From assembly GCA_029881195.1 (NCBI GenBank), contig JAOUNB010000006.1, positions 1 through 44,767 on the forward strand: DNA of 44,767 nt. The letters are read 5' to 3'. Origin of the DNA: Candidatus Nitrosopumilus sp. GTDB lineage: Archaea; Thermoproteota; Nitrososphaeria; Nitrososphaerales; Nitrosopumilaceae. Below, piece by piece: positions 29,380-38,763 of the stretch. Each line of letters starts with the position of its first letter. Position 1 is the stretch's first letter. Both the position numbers and the translations under genes were made by a program. The notes below the pieces were generated by a model. The model saw only the letters and a list, made by a program, of their open reading frames with translations, ran no database searches and was not told the origin of the DNA.

Positions 29380-30864
29380 ATGATGATAAAACTATTTTTT
29401 ATTTTATCTTTAGCTGTGTTATTTTCTTTTTCTATGTTACAGGCAGATGCATCACACTTTACAATTCCAATTCCTCAAGATGATCATATTCCAGGTATGA
29501 GGAGTGTAATTGATTTCTATGTACCAAGGAGTCATTCTGTAAATGCTGGAGATGTCATAACTTGGACCAATGAAGATTCCATACATCATACCGTTACCAG
29601 TGGTAAAGGTACATCTTTGGTCAAACAGCTAAGAGAATTCGAAGGAAAGCATGATGGGTTTTTTGACAGTGGAATTATTAATCCACAAGAATCTTGGTCA
29701 TTTACCTTTTCGGAACCTGGTCAATACACATATTATTGTACACTCCATCCATGGGTGGAAAGAAGCATAATCGTACTAGATTCAGAGCGCAAGGTACCAA
29801 GTCCTAGAGTACAGATAGAAGAAGGAGTAAAACCCTACGACATCAAGTGTAATCCAGATTATTCTCTTGTCTTCAAGTCTTGGGATTTAAAACCAGTCTG
29901 CATAAAATCTGAGCATACACAGAAACTGATGGATTTTGGATGGGCATCCACATATGATCCATATCCTATGATTTTGACAGTACCTAATGCACAAGACAAG
30001 GCATATGTCACACTACAGGGGGATAATAAAATCTCAGAGGTTTTTTCTGAAGAGAAATGGGAGACAGGTCCAAACATGACATATCTGGACATTTCTCCTG
30101 ATGGTTCTTTGTTATTGGCAACGAGTAGCCAAAGTGACACGGTACATGCATTTGATATGGAATCTGGCGAACAGATCAAGGAAATTACAGTAGGAAAGAC
30201 TCCGAAGGGAGTAAAAATTCACCATACTGGAAAGATAGCATTTGTTGCAAATGAGAATTCAGGAACAGTAAGTGTGATCAATCTTGATACCTTGAATATT
30301 GCAAAGGACATTCCAGTTGGAGATGTACCACACAACATTGTATTTCATCCAAACGGACTGGAGGCTTTTGTAACAATTCAAGGAGAAGATGAAATAGTCA
30401 CAATTGATATTAATTCGTTAGAAAAAACCGGTTTCATTCAGGTTGGAAATTTGCCTCACAATCTCGACATAACTCCTGATGGGAATACTTTGTTTGTAAC
30501 AAATATTGGAAGCAATGATGTTGCAGTAATTGATCTGGATGATAAAGAAATAATCAAACGCATCCCAGTCAGTAAGGGCCATCACGGTATTGACATTCCA
30601 CCTACTGGAAATAGAATTTTTGTTTCAGGAATTGGAGATGACAAGATAAGTGTAATTGATACGACATCATTTGAAGTGATCAAACAGATTGTTGTAGGTA
30701 AAGGACCACATGGATTAAGAACCGACTCTAGCGGAATCAAATTGTTTGTGGGAGTAACTCAAACAAATGAGATTGTTGTGATTGATACTGAAACTCTGGA
30801 GATAATAGACAGATTGAATTCAGGTAATACTCCATTCTGGGTTGCAATTCCTGGAAATCCATGA
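29380..30864 (+). CDS. Exported cupredoxin + Cys/GWA module + YVTN beta-propeller fusion
   Basis: Signal peptide; SIHHTVTSGKG...YYCTLHPWVE; CNPDYSLVFKSWDLKPVCIKSEHTQKLMDFGWAS; repeated VGxxPHxxxxxPxGxxxFV blades. Confidence 0.9.
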   Translation: MMIKLFFILSLAVLFSFSMLQADASHFTIPIPQDDHIPGMRSVIDFYVPRSHSVNAGDVITWTNEDSIHHTVTSGKGTSLVKQLREFEGKHDGFFDSGIINPQESWSFTFSEPGQYTYYCTLHPWVERSIIVLDSERKVPSPRVQIEEGVKPYDIKCNPDYSLVFKSWDLKPVCIKSEHTQKLMDFGWASTYDPYPMILTVPNAQDKAYVTLQGDNKISEVFSEEKWETGPNMTYLDISPDGSLLLATSSQSDTVHAFDMESGEQIKEITVGKTPKGVKIHHTGKIAFVANENSGTVSVINLDTLNIAKDIPVGDVPHNIVFHPNGLEAFVTIQGEDEIVTIDINSLEKTGFIQVGNLPHNLDITPDGNTLFVTNIGSNDVAVIDLDDKEIIKRIPVSKGHHGIDIPPTGNRIFVSGIGDDKISVIDTTSFEVIKQIVVGKGPHGLRTDSSGIKLFVGVTQTNEIVVIDTETLEIIDRLNSGNTPFWVAIPGNP

Positions 30865-31228
30865 CACCCAAAAAATCTTCAGCATTTTTTGTATTATGCT
30901 AAAATAATGAGTTTAGAAAAAATAATTTTGTGGTTATTATCCTGGAGACAAGTATCTATTAGGTTGTAAAATATGTAATCCAAAAAAGGCAAAGGCAGTA
31001 GTTGAGATTATTAGAATTTTAATTCATCTTCCTTTTTTCATATATTCAAATTTTAAACAAATTTCAAACTTATACGTGGGTACGAAGTCAAATGCCTAAA
31101 CTATATCTTACACATGTTGTGCTGGAGGGCTCTGATACGTCGATGGGACATAATTCTACCTGTTACTTTTCGGAACATAATTAAGATTCTTCAGATGTGT
31201 CTTTTGAGATGATGGGTTGGGCATAGAT

Positions 31229-31396
31229 TCAAAAAAGGTCTGGTTTTTTTACAGATATTTTCTTTCTAAGTATTTTTAATGCAGATTCAGCTAAATCAAT
31301 AGGGCCGTTATCAGTTAGATCAAAATTGCCTATTTCTTTGATTGAGAGTTGAGTATAAAAATTAGGGCCTATATTTTGCATGACCTGTTGCGACAT
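31229..31396 (-). CDS. Small protein, 55 aa (MSQQVMQNIGPNFYTQLSIKEIGNFDLTDNGPIDLAESALKILRKKISVKKPDLF)
   Basis: Short ORF with ATG and protein-like composition; lies downstream of 31531..32841 on the same strand. Confidence 0.4.
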   Translation of the reverse strand: MSQQVMQNIGPNFYTQLSIKEIGNFDLTDNGPIDLAESALKILRKKISVKKPDLF

Positions 31397-31530
31397 CTGA
31401 TCTTGTATTGAATTTGATCTTAAAGGTTGTATCTACCCTGAAATATCTTCAGAATAATGTACCATATCTTTGCCATATGCTTTTTTTATTTTAAATTTTG
31501 TATGTTCACAGTTGGTGAAAATATTGTTTT

Positions 31531-32841
31531 CTATCGGAAATCGGGTTTATCCATTCCAATATCTTTTAGAACTTTGTTTGTTTGGTTCATTGCATGTTTT
31601 TTGATTTTTAGCCTGTCTTCTTTTTTGATAGATTTAGATGCAAACTGAAGCATCTCATCCATTATACGTATTCCTTCCTCAGTCCCTTTTTTTAGTCCCA
31701 ATTGATACAACATTGGAAGATTTGAAAGGTTAGGTGTAACTTGCATAATGTAATCCTTTATGACAGATGGTTTTTTGTCTGTAGTGTCAAGTTTAATGAA
31801 CTTATCCACTACTTTTGAAAATAAAAATTCAAGATTTTCGCTAATATTTCTTTCCATCTTTGTAGTTTTTTCTTTTCTTGCAATCATCACAGTTCTTTTT
31901 ATTTTAAGAAGTGCTTGATTTGTTTCCACAGGATCAAGATCATTTGCATTAAGATCCAGACCAAAATCCTGCATATAGCTTGTAATAATATATGATAATG
32001 CATCTTTTCTGCATGATGCCTTTGTTGTTCCAAATGGACAGTTATCACAATTTGTTGTGAAATATCTTGCGCCATGCTTACCAAAACTGGACAAAATTAT
32101 TTTTTCTTGTTTTCTTAATTTTGTAAGAGTTCGTGATACTAATCCTTCATCGATTAGAAGTGCCTGAGAGATTTCTTGGTTAGAGTATGATCCTTCATCG
32201 ATTAATTCCAAAATTTCTTTTTCCAACTCCCCTGGAGACCTTCTTGATGGCTCTTCTATAGCATCAGCCAAGTAATGTGAAACTAATTTATCTCCTTTTT
32301 TATGATTAAACACAATCTGGTTTCCATCAAAACTTGCATCTAGCCCTGCCAACAATTCTGTTTTGATGATTTTTTCAAGTGTTTTCTCTAAATTTTTGAT
32401 CTTGAAATCTTTAAGTAATTCCGAAATTTTCTCTTTTGAAATTTTTACATTCCCAGAATTAAAAATATAATAAACCGCCCATCTGACTTTTCGTTCATCA
32501 CTTCTTTCAATCAATCTTAACAAGCTGCAAAAATCATCAATCAGACTCCATTTTATCTCTGTGATTTCATCTTCAGAATTTTTGACAAACAGTATTTTGT
32601 CCAGATTGAATATAAAATCTTCAAATTGTTTTACAATATTGGATTTTTTTATTTTTGATGTTTGTTTTATTTTGGTACTTTTTTGAATTGCTTCTAAAAG
32701 ATCATTTTTAGATACGATATCTTCACCTCTGAAAGATTTGGTCTCATATTTTAAAAACTCAAAGAATTCCAAAGTTCTACCAATAACGGATGACGGTGGG
32801 AAAACTCTAAGAGCAGATAGATTTGCAGTTGAGAGCCCCAT
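31531..32841 (-). CDS. Large HTH transcriptional regulator with Cys cluster
   Basis: HTH SNQEISQALLIDEGLVSRTLTKLRKQEKIILSSFGKHGARYF followed by CDNCPFGTTKASC. Confidence 0.7.
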   Translation of the reverse strand: MGLSTANLSALRVFPPSSVIGRTLEFFEFLKYETKSFRGEDIVSKNDLLEAIQKSTKIKQTSKIKKSNIVKQFEDFIFNLDKILFVKNSEDEITEIKWSLIDDFCSLLRLIERSDERKVRWAVYYIFNSGNVKISKEKISELLKDFKIKNLEKTLEKIIKTELLAGLDASFDGNQIVFNHKKGDKLVSHYLADAIEEPSRRSPGELEKEILELIDEGSYSNQEISQALLIDEGLVSRTLTKLRKQEKIILSSFGKHGARYFTTNCDNCPFGTTKASCRKDALSYIITSYMQDFGLDLNANDLDPVETNQALLKIKRTVMIARKEKTTKMERNISENLEFLFSKVVDKFIKLDTTDKKPSVIKDYIMQVTPNLSNLPMLYQLGLKKGTEEGIRIMDEMLQFASKSIKKEDRLKIKKHAMNQTNKVLKDIGMDKPDFR

Positions 32842-33269
32842 GTATACACACTCACAGTGGATTATTTATGCATATGAAGACATACAAAATAATTATCTTG
32901 TGTATCTATTCCAATCAAGTTTCCATGAATTCAATTTTTTAGAATTATCGAATCGGGATTTTTTAGAATATAATGGAACATACATACAGAGTTAGTTCTG
33001 CATTGACATTTCATACTCGAAAAATTAAATTGAATTATTTAAAGTGTGTATGAGTTGACTTCATCCAAAATAAGATCAAATATTGATTAGATTTTAACTA
33101 ATTTTTAGTATGCGTTTTTGTTGATTAACCACCATAAAATAACTTCTGAGAAAAAGGCATATGATCCTGCAATACATTGTAACTATAGTACAGAAATAGG
33201 GAGCAACAAGGATTATCGTTTAGATTCCTGTGAACAAAAAGATACAAGTGAGTATAAAGAATACAACAT

Positions 33270-33419
33270 ATGATTGCTATGAACTATTCAAACTCTGATG
33301 ATGGAAATACTGTTGAGCAACAATTTGAGAAGTTGTATCCAGATTATGACTATGCATTAGAATCTTCATCTCATGAAAAGGATTCAAGAAAAAGAAAAAG
33401 GATGAAAACAATGTACTAA
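33270..33419 (+). CDS. Small protein, 49 aa (MIAMNYSNSDDGNTVEQQFEKLYPDYDYALESSSHEKDSRKRKRMKTMY)
   Basis: Short ORF, ATG; below track cutoff. Confidence 0.35.
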   Translation: MIAMNYSNSDDGNTVEQQFEKLYPDYDYALESSSHEKDSRKRKRMKTMY

Positions 33420-33467
33420 TGATTGTGCATATATGCTCAAAATCTTTTAAATTTAGTTAATAAAAAA

Positions 33468-34124
33468 ATGAATTCCTCTACTCACACAAGAAAAAGTCGT
33501 ATAATAATACGAAGAATGGAAAACAAGGATATTCCAGAAATCGTAGAATTACAAAAAATTGCATTTCCCTATATGGCAGCAGAAGGAGTTTACTGGAGGC
33601 CTGATCAACTTGAATCCCACCTCAAAATTTTTCCTGAAGGTCAATTTGTTGCAGAATATAATGGAAAAATTGTCGGATCTTGTAGCAGTTTGATCATACA
33701 ATTAAAATCGGAATATGAGCCACATACTTGGAAAGACGCCTGTGGGGATAGTTTTTTTAAAAATCACAATCCAAGTGGTGATTCTCTGTATGGTGCTGAT
33801 GTTTCAGCTCATCCAGATTATAGGAGGCTGGGAGTTGCCACAAAACTATATGATGCAAGAAAAACATTAGCAATCGAACTTAATCTAAGAAGGATAATTG
33901 CAGGGGCAAGACTATTCAATTATTGTGAGCATGCCCAAGAGTTTTCTCCCTTAGAATATGTCCAAATGGTGAAACGACATAAAATCAAAGAACCTGTATT
34001 GTCATTTCAGATAAGAAATGGATTCAAATTCATCAAAATACTTCCTAACTACATGAAAGATCCTAGATCATTGAACAATGCAACTTTTATTGAATGGAAA
34101 AATCCTCATTTCGTAGAAAAATAA
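33468..34124 (+). CDS. GNAT-family N-acetyltransferase
   Basis: IVELQKIAFPYMA... VGSCSSLII... DVSAHPDYRRLGVATKLYDARK acetyl-CoA motif. Confidence 0.85.
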   Translation: MNSSTHTRKSRIIIRRMENKDIPEIVELQKIAFPYMAAEGVYWRPDQLESHLKIFPEGQFVAEYNGKIVGSCSSLIIQLKSEYEPHTWKDACGDSFFKNHNPSGDSLYGADVSAHPDYRRLGVATKLYDARKTLAIELNLRRIIAGARLFNYCEHAQEFSPLEYVQMVKRHKIKEPVLSFQIRNGFKFIKILPNYMKDPRSLNNATFIEWKNPHFVEK

Positions 34125-34924
34125 TGATTATTGATTGTCATGTTCATGTAAATCAGTATGAACTCACTCAACATGTTCCGTTATTGGAAGATAGATTGGA
34201 GATGCTCCAAACTGAAATGGTTAGTAACAATGTAGATTATGCAATAATTCTGTCATCTTACAAAACCAATGCTGAAAGACCATCAACTGAACAAATTATT
34301 GAAGGAATAAAAAAATATGACAACCTTGGTGTTGCAGCAGGGTTCACCATAGAGAATCACACTGATGAAGATCTTAGAAATTATAGACATTTGATCAAAG
34401 AAGGTAAAATCAAAGCGTTGAAAATTTACTCCGGCTATGAGCACTATTATCCCTATGACGAAAGATATCAAAAAGTCTATGACACTTGTATTGAATTTGA
34501 CATTCCCGTAATGTTTCATACTGGAGACACATATTCTGAGAAAGGGAAATTGCGATATTCTAGGCCTCTTAATCTGGACGACGTAGCAGTGGACAATCCT
34601 GAACTTAAAATTATAATGTGCCATTTAGGCAATCCGTGGATTCAAGATGCTCAAGAAGTGATCTATAAAAACAAAAATGTCTATGCTGATGTATCTGGTC
34701 TTGTTGTAGGCTCATTTGATCACTTTTTTGAAAAGATGATGAAGGACAAAGTTGCAGAATTGATAAACTATGCTGGAGAACCAAGGTACTTGCTTTATGG
34801 GACTGATTGGCCAATCAGTAGCATGGATTCATATCTCACTTTTGTAGCAAAACTAAACATCAAGAAAGAATTCCGAGATACTTTCATGTACCGGAATGCA
34901 AAAAAGTTATTCAAGATTTCATAA
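34124..34924 (+). CDS. Amidohydrolase-family metal-dependent hydrolase
   Basis: MIIDCHVHVNQ; VMFHTGDT; IIMCHLGNPW; LLYGTDWPISS; start overlaps GNAT stop (TAATG). Confidence 0.88.
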   Translation: MIIDCHVHVNQYELTQHVPLLEDRLEMLQTEMVSNNVDYAIILSSYKTNAERPSTEQIIEGIKKYDNLGVAAGFTIENHTDEDLRNYRHLIKEGKIKALKIYSGYEHYYPYDERYQKVYDTCIEFDIPVMFHTGDTYSEKGKLRYSRPLNLDDVAVDNPELKIIMCHLGNPWIQDAQEVIYKNKNVYADVSGLVVGSFDHFFEKMMKDKVAELINYAGEPRYLLYGTDWPISSMDSYLTFVAKLNIKKEFRDTFMYRNAKKLFKIS

Positions 34925-34998
34925 AACGATCGGATCCCAAAAGTCATCTTATAATCATTTTTGTAATCAGAAACACATTTCCAACGGAATTAATTTGG

Positions 34999-35155
34999 TG
35001 AATGCAGACCCATTTTTTAAAATGAGATAAAACAACTACATATAACAAACTGTCTTATCACAAGTTTACTTGCAAAATGTCATCTATTCTAACTTGTTAA
35101 CCTACACATTTTTGATTTAGTTCAGAATAAAGTCAACTTCCATTTTCTTTAATTA
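34999..35155 (+). repeat. Copy A of a diverged intergenic repeat (other copy 39137..39285)
   Basis: Shared ordered blocks GCAGACC, CATTTTT, CTGTCTTATCAC, TTTTGATTTAGTTCAG, AGTCAACT, TTTAATTA. Confidence 0.5.
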
Positions 35156-35288
35156 CAAAAACCCACTAATATGCTTGAAGGTAATATGATCGAATTTGCA
35201 TATTTGGCCGACTATCTAATGATTATGTGTAAAGAGAAGATTCAACTCAAAGTTGACAAAATTATCTCAACGGTGATGAAGTGATAGT

Positions 35289-35456
35289 ATGAGGTGTCCA
35301 AACTGCGGAAACCAGGCAAGCTGGCGAGATCCTGATTGCAACAAGTGCGATTCAAAACTGCATCAAAAAAACTGCAAGACAAAATCTCCAGACTGCAAAT
35401 GCCATGGTATCAACCAGAGTATCTGGGAACAAAAAAAGGCAAAGGCAGTACAGTAA
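35289..35456 (+). CDS. Small zinc-binding protein, 55 aa (MRCPNCGNQASWRDPDCNKCDSKLHQKNCKTKSPDCKCHGINQSIWEQKKAKAVQ)
   Basis: CPNC...CNKC and CKCH pairs; below the ORF-track cutoff. Confidence 0.65.
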   Translation: MRCPNCGNQASWRDPDCNKCDSKLHQKNCKTKSPDCKCHGINQSIWEQKKAKAVQ

Positions 35457-35591
35457 TAGTACGCCTATGTCTGGAATGTGTTCGTACTGCATAAAAACTG
35501 GTTAGCAGTAGACAAGAATCAGCAGTTAACCCTCTAGTAAAACAGAGATGACATCAAAACTTTGAGTGATGTACCTGATTTGAGCGTATTT

Positions 35592-35710
35592 TGTCTCTGC
35601 CCAAATTTATAGGCAAGAGACATGTATCTGCATGTCACAGACGGGAATACAATAAAACCACATTGATTGAATGGGCCTTGTATAGGCTGTCAGCAGTGAC
35701 TGTGACATGA
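35592..35710. other. Structured intergenic region (candidate ncRNA or operator)
   Basis: Hairpin TGTCTCTGCC/GGCAAGAGACA; perfect 10-bp inverted repeat CATGTCACAG (35631) / CTGTGACATG (35700) enclosing GCCT/AGGC. Confidence 0.4.
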
Positions 35711-35764
35711 GCTTTTAATAAACAGCACAGAAATTAACAGGTTCCAAGGGGAAACAAACTTGTC

Positions 35765-35920
35765 CTATTCGTCTAGTATCACTAGTGCAGTATACAGTAT
35801 TTTTTCCTGAAAAACGGTGGTTGTTAATTTAACATCTATGACGTTTCTCCGTGCTATTACCTCATTTACAAGCTTGTCCAGTTGGGACAATTCTTCGGTT
35901 TGAACTGTTTCTATTTGCAT
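35765..35920 (-). CDS. Small coiled-coil protein, 51 aa (MQIETVQTEELSQLDKLVNEVIARRNVIDVKLTTTVFQEKILYTALVILDE)
   Basis: Starts 18 nt after the stop of 35939..37276 on the same strand; ATG. Confidence 0.55.
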   Translation of the reverse strand: MQIETVQTEELSQLDKLVNEVIARRNVIDVKLTTTVFQEKILYTALVILDE

Positions 35921-35938
35921 GTATGTTTTGATACAGTG

Positions 35939-37276
35939 TCAATCATATATTTGATTTAGGATCCTAAAGAGATCCAATTTCAGCTCATTGATTGTGTTGC
36001 GTGTATGGATTATTTCCGCAGATATTTTGCCAACTATCTCATCATAGTTTTCTGATTTTGGCTGTTCATGGACTATCTTACTTAACTTTCTCTTGTTTTC
36101 CAGAATGTGGTTTTGCAGTTCTGAAATTTCCCTTTCAATTTCTGACACTAGTCCTGATTTTTCGGCAGAATCGGCCAGGGATATCTGAATGGATGCAGGA
36201 TCAGATGCTGCAATCTTTGCCCCCGTTACCTGGCATGAGTTCGGTGCAATCTTGTCTGAAAGTTTTACCCTTATAATCTCCTGGTCTGACTTTATCTCTG
36301 CAACTGGAATTCGTAGAATTTGGCTTGCGGTGCATACCTGAAATGCCACATCATACTTGCCTGCCTTTGATACAGTTTCAGATATAGAGATAATGTCTGC
36401 AAGTATGCCCTTGATAGGATTTCCCAAGAAGGACTTTGGCATCTCAAATGGCAGTTTGCTTGGCTTTTGCGCATCAACATGCAATGCAAACAGGTATCTG
36501 TTCATCTCTTCCCTTGCGTCATTGAGATTCGCTCGAAGATTGATGATTTTTTCAGATCTCACTTCCGGACTGAGGTTGTTTTCAACATCACTTGCAAATC
36601 CTCTTAGTTCTATGCGAATCTTTTCTTGCAATTCTTTGATGGTATCTTCCATGGCAGTAATTTTTTCTGTAACTGTTCCGTCATTTGTGAAAAATGCAGA
36701 TATTGACTTTGGCTCCTCTGCATTAATGATTGCAGAGTTTGTCTCACATGAGTTAGCCGTCATTTTTTGAGATATCTTAACATACTTTACCTGAGAGTCA
36801 GACACTATTGCGATTTCTGGTGCCATTATTGTTTCTGGTCCCGCACATGCCTCAAAAATATAATAATATGACATAATTTTTGACTGGGATGCTGTCTTTT
36901 CTTTTGCAGGAATTACATCCACTTTTTTGACAGTTCCGACGTTTTGTCTGTTTACGTTGTTTTGCTCAAATACCTGAAGTTTTTTGATGTCTATTTTTTT
37001 TGCCCAACCCTGTTCTGACATTTTTTTTGCAGAATCAGGCTTTACACATGCGGCATCACCTGTATTTTGTTTGTATACCTTGAACATGCCTTGTTTGCAA
37101 AATACTTCATTTGGTGACAGTCCATATTTCTGCTGTTTCTTTGGTGTTGCAACGTCTGCAAATGATTGTGATGTAACAGCACTTGAAATTAAAATTATTC
37201 CAAACAAAACAGATGAAATTTTCAACAAACTCGTAGCATCAGATTGCAATGATATACTTGTTTTGTTGTGAAACAT
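35939..37276 (-). CDS. Exported coiled-coil protein with N-terminal Cys/GWA module
   Basis: Signal-like N-terminus; VFCKQGMFKVYKQNTGDAACVKPDSAKKMSEQGWAKK; repeated Cys-containing beta segments and long coiled coils. Confidence 0.75.
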   Translation of the reverse strand: MFHNKTSISLQSDATSLLKISSVLFGIILISSAVTSQSFADVATPKKQQKYGLSPNEVFCKQGMFKVYKQNTGDAACVKPDSAKKMSEQGWAKKIDIKKLQVFEQNNVNRQNVGTVKKVDVIPAKEKTASQSKIMSYYYIFEACAGPETIMAPEIAIVSDSQVKYVKISQKMTANSCETNSAIINAEEPKSISAFFTNDGTVTEKITAMEDTIKELQEKIRIELRGFASDVENNLSPEVRSEKIINLRANLNDAREEMNRYLFALHVDAQKPSKLPFEMPKSFLGNPIKGILADIISISETVSKAGKYDVAFQVCTASQILRIPVAEIKSDQEIIRVKLSDKIAPNSCQVTGAKIAASDPASIQISLADSAEKSGLVSEIEREISELQNHILENKRKLSKIVHEQPKSENYDEIVGKISAEIIHTRNTINELKLDLFRILNQIYD

Positions 37277-37313
37277 ACTATAAAAATATGATGAAAAAAT
37301 AAGAGCAGTCAGA

Positions 37314-38021
37314 CTAACTGCTCTTCAATGCAATCAGGGTTTTGATTCCTGATTGTGCAGACTTTATCTGGGATTCAAGAAGTTGGGCCTTTTCAGTCAG
37401 GTTTTGTATCTTGACATCGTCATAGCCTATATTTTTGTACTGGCTTATCTTCTGATTGACCTGTGCCAGACTGTTATTCAGGTCATGCACCTTTGCGTTA
37501 AACGATGATACAAGAGAGTCAATGTTGTCTTGTGAGAACAAGGTTACCTTTATGCTATCTAATTCTGTTAGAACCTTTGTACCATATTGGACACAGTCTC
37601 TGTATTTCACGCTATCCGGATCAATTGGTACTGGCACTGCATCAAGATCTGAGATTACAAGTGCACCTGTTGATTCTTTGCTATACTTGTTGAGGCAATA
37701 GTCAAATGTGACACTAGATGTATTTTGTTTGAGATCAATGACCTTGATGTCACGTATTCTGTTCCTGTCAATCTCGTCCTGTGAATACGCAAATGCATAC
37801 TGTATTAAGACCATTGCAACAATTATTGCAATCACAACAAGACCCAAAGCAAAGTTTGCAGATGTCACAAACCTGTAAGTCGGCAACACTATCTTTGACT
37901 TTACTTGCTCTGTGTTGTGAGGAATTGCCTTGTCAATATCTCTTATGATTTTATAAACTGTCATTTTTTGTTCACCTCCAAAGGAACATGTAGAAAACAG
38001 ATGATAACCAAACATGAACAA
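37314..38021 (-). CDS. Single-TM coiled-coil protein
   Basis: One TM helix (NFALGLVVIAIIVAMVLIQYAFAY), C-terminal coiled coil. Confidence 0.7.
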   Translation of the reverse strand: MFMFGYHLFSTCSFGGEQKMTVYKIIRDIDKAIPHNTEQVKSKIVLPTYRFVTSANFALGLVVIAIIVAMVLIQYAFAYSQDEIDRNRIRDIKVIDLKQNTSSVTFDYCLNKYSKESTGALVISDLDAVPVPIDPDSVKYRDCVQYGTKVLTELDSIKVTLFSQDNIDSLVSSFNAKVHDLNNSLAQVNQKISQYKNIGYDDVKIQNLTEKAQLLESQIKSAQSGIKTLIALKSS

Positions 38022-38202
38022 TTAGTCTCATTTATGAGACTAATTATCATCTGCTTTCATTTTTGTGTTGTAGATTTTTACCTCAGGGTATTAATGTGCA
38101 ATCTTGTTTATTAGACATATACAAGTTGATTTAATTCAAAACGAAATCATTTCTGTCAATCCTTAATTTTCAATATGCGATAAAACAGGCAAAGGTGAAA
38201 AA

Positions 38203-38412
38203 ATGAATATTTATGATTCAAAGACAATTTTCTGCAGAAACTGCGGCAAGTCAATTGGTGAGATTGATTATGACGCAGAGGTAATGCTTCCCCAATGCGG
38301 CCAGTGCATAAATCCAATGCCTGAAGGGGACAACATTGCATACACTGCAAGTTATTTCAAGAATAACCCTCCTCTGAAAAAATCAAAAATGGTTGAACCA
38401 CCAAGACATTAA
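38203..38412 (+). CDS. Small zinc-ribbon protein
   Basis: IFCRNCGKSIGEIDYDAEVMLPQCGQCINPMP. Confidence 0.7.
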   Translation: MNIYDSKTIFCRNCGKSIGEIDYDAEVMLPQCGQCINPMPEGDNIAYTASYFKNNPPLKKSKMVEPPRH

Positions 38413-38436
38413 GATCTTTAGGCTTGAGATTTAGTA

Positions 38437-38607
38437 TTAATCCAACTCGTCCAGATACACTTCTTCGTTTTCTGAAGGGCCAATTTCAATTTGCTCAAAA
38501 CTGGTGCTATTGCACTGTGGACATTCTGTGATTATTGTGACTCCTGCTTTTTTGGAGAATACGTTACCGCAAGACTTGCAGACTCTCAATTCATCTATTG
38601 TCGCCAT
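38437..38607 (-). CDS. Zinc-ribbon microprotein, 56 aa (MATIDELRVCKSCGNVFSKKAGVTIITECPQCNSTSFEQIEIGPSENEEVYLDELD)
   Basis: CKSCG...CPQCN ribbon, ATG start; missed by the ORF track. Confidence 0.75.
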   Translation of the reverse strand: MATIDELRVCKSCGNVFSKKAGVTIITECPQCNSTSFEQIEIGPSENEEVYLDELD

Positions 38608-38763
38608 GAGAGAACAAGTGTATGATCCTTATTTTACGTATTGCAAAAATCCAACTTTGGTAAATCATAATCTGAATTTAATTTTCTTTTACAAAATACT
38701 AATTTATAAAAAAACAAAAGATGAATTCGCCAGATTTAAATCCATGGAATCATATGCTGCTTT

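Noticed and set aside
11703-31084. CGTACCCACGTA at 11702 and its reverse complement near 31074
   Set aside because: A 12-mer match is expected by chance in a 45-kb window.
31091-31183. 30-aa ORF MPKLYLTHVVLEGSDTSMGHNSTCYFSEHN
   Set aside because: Too short and no supporting context.
35171-35284. 37-aa ORF MLEGNMIEFAYLADYLMIMCKEKIQLKVDKIISTVMK
   Set aside because: Plausible but without family signature or conservation evidence.
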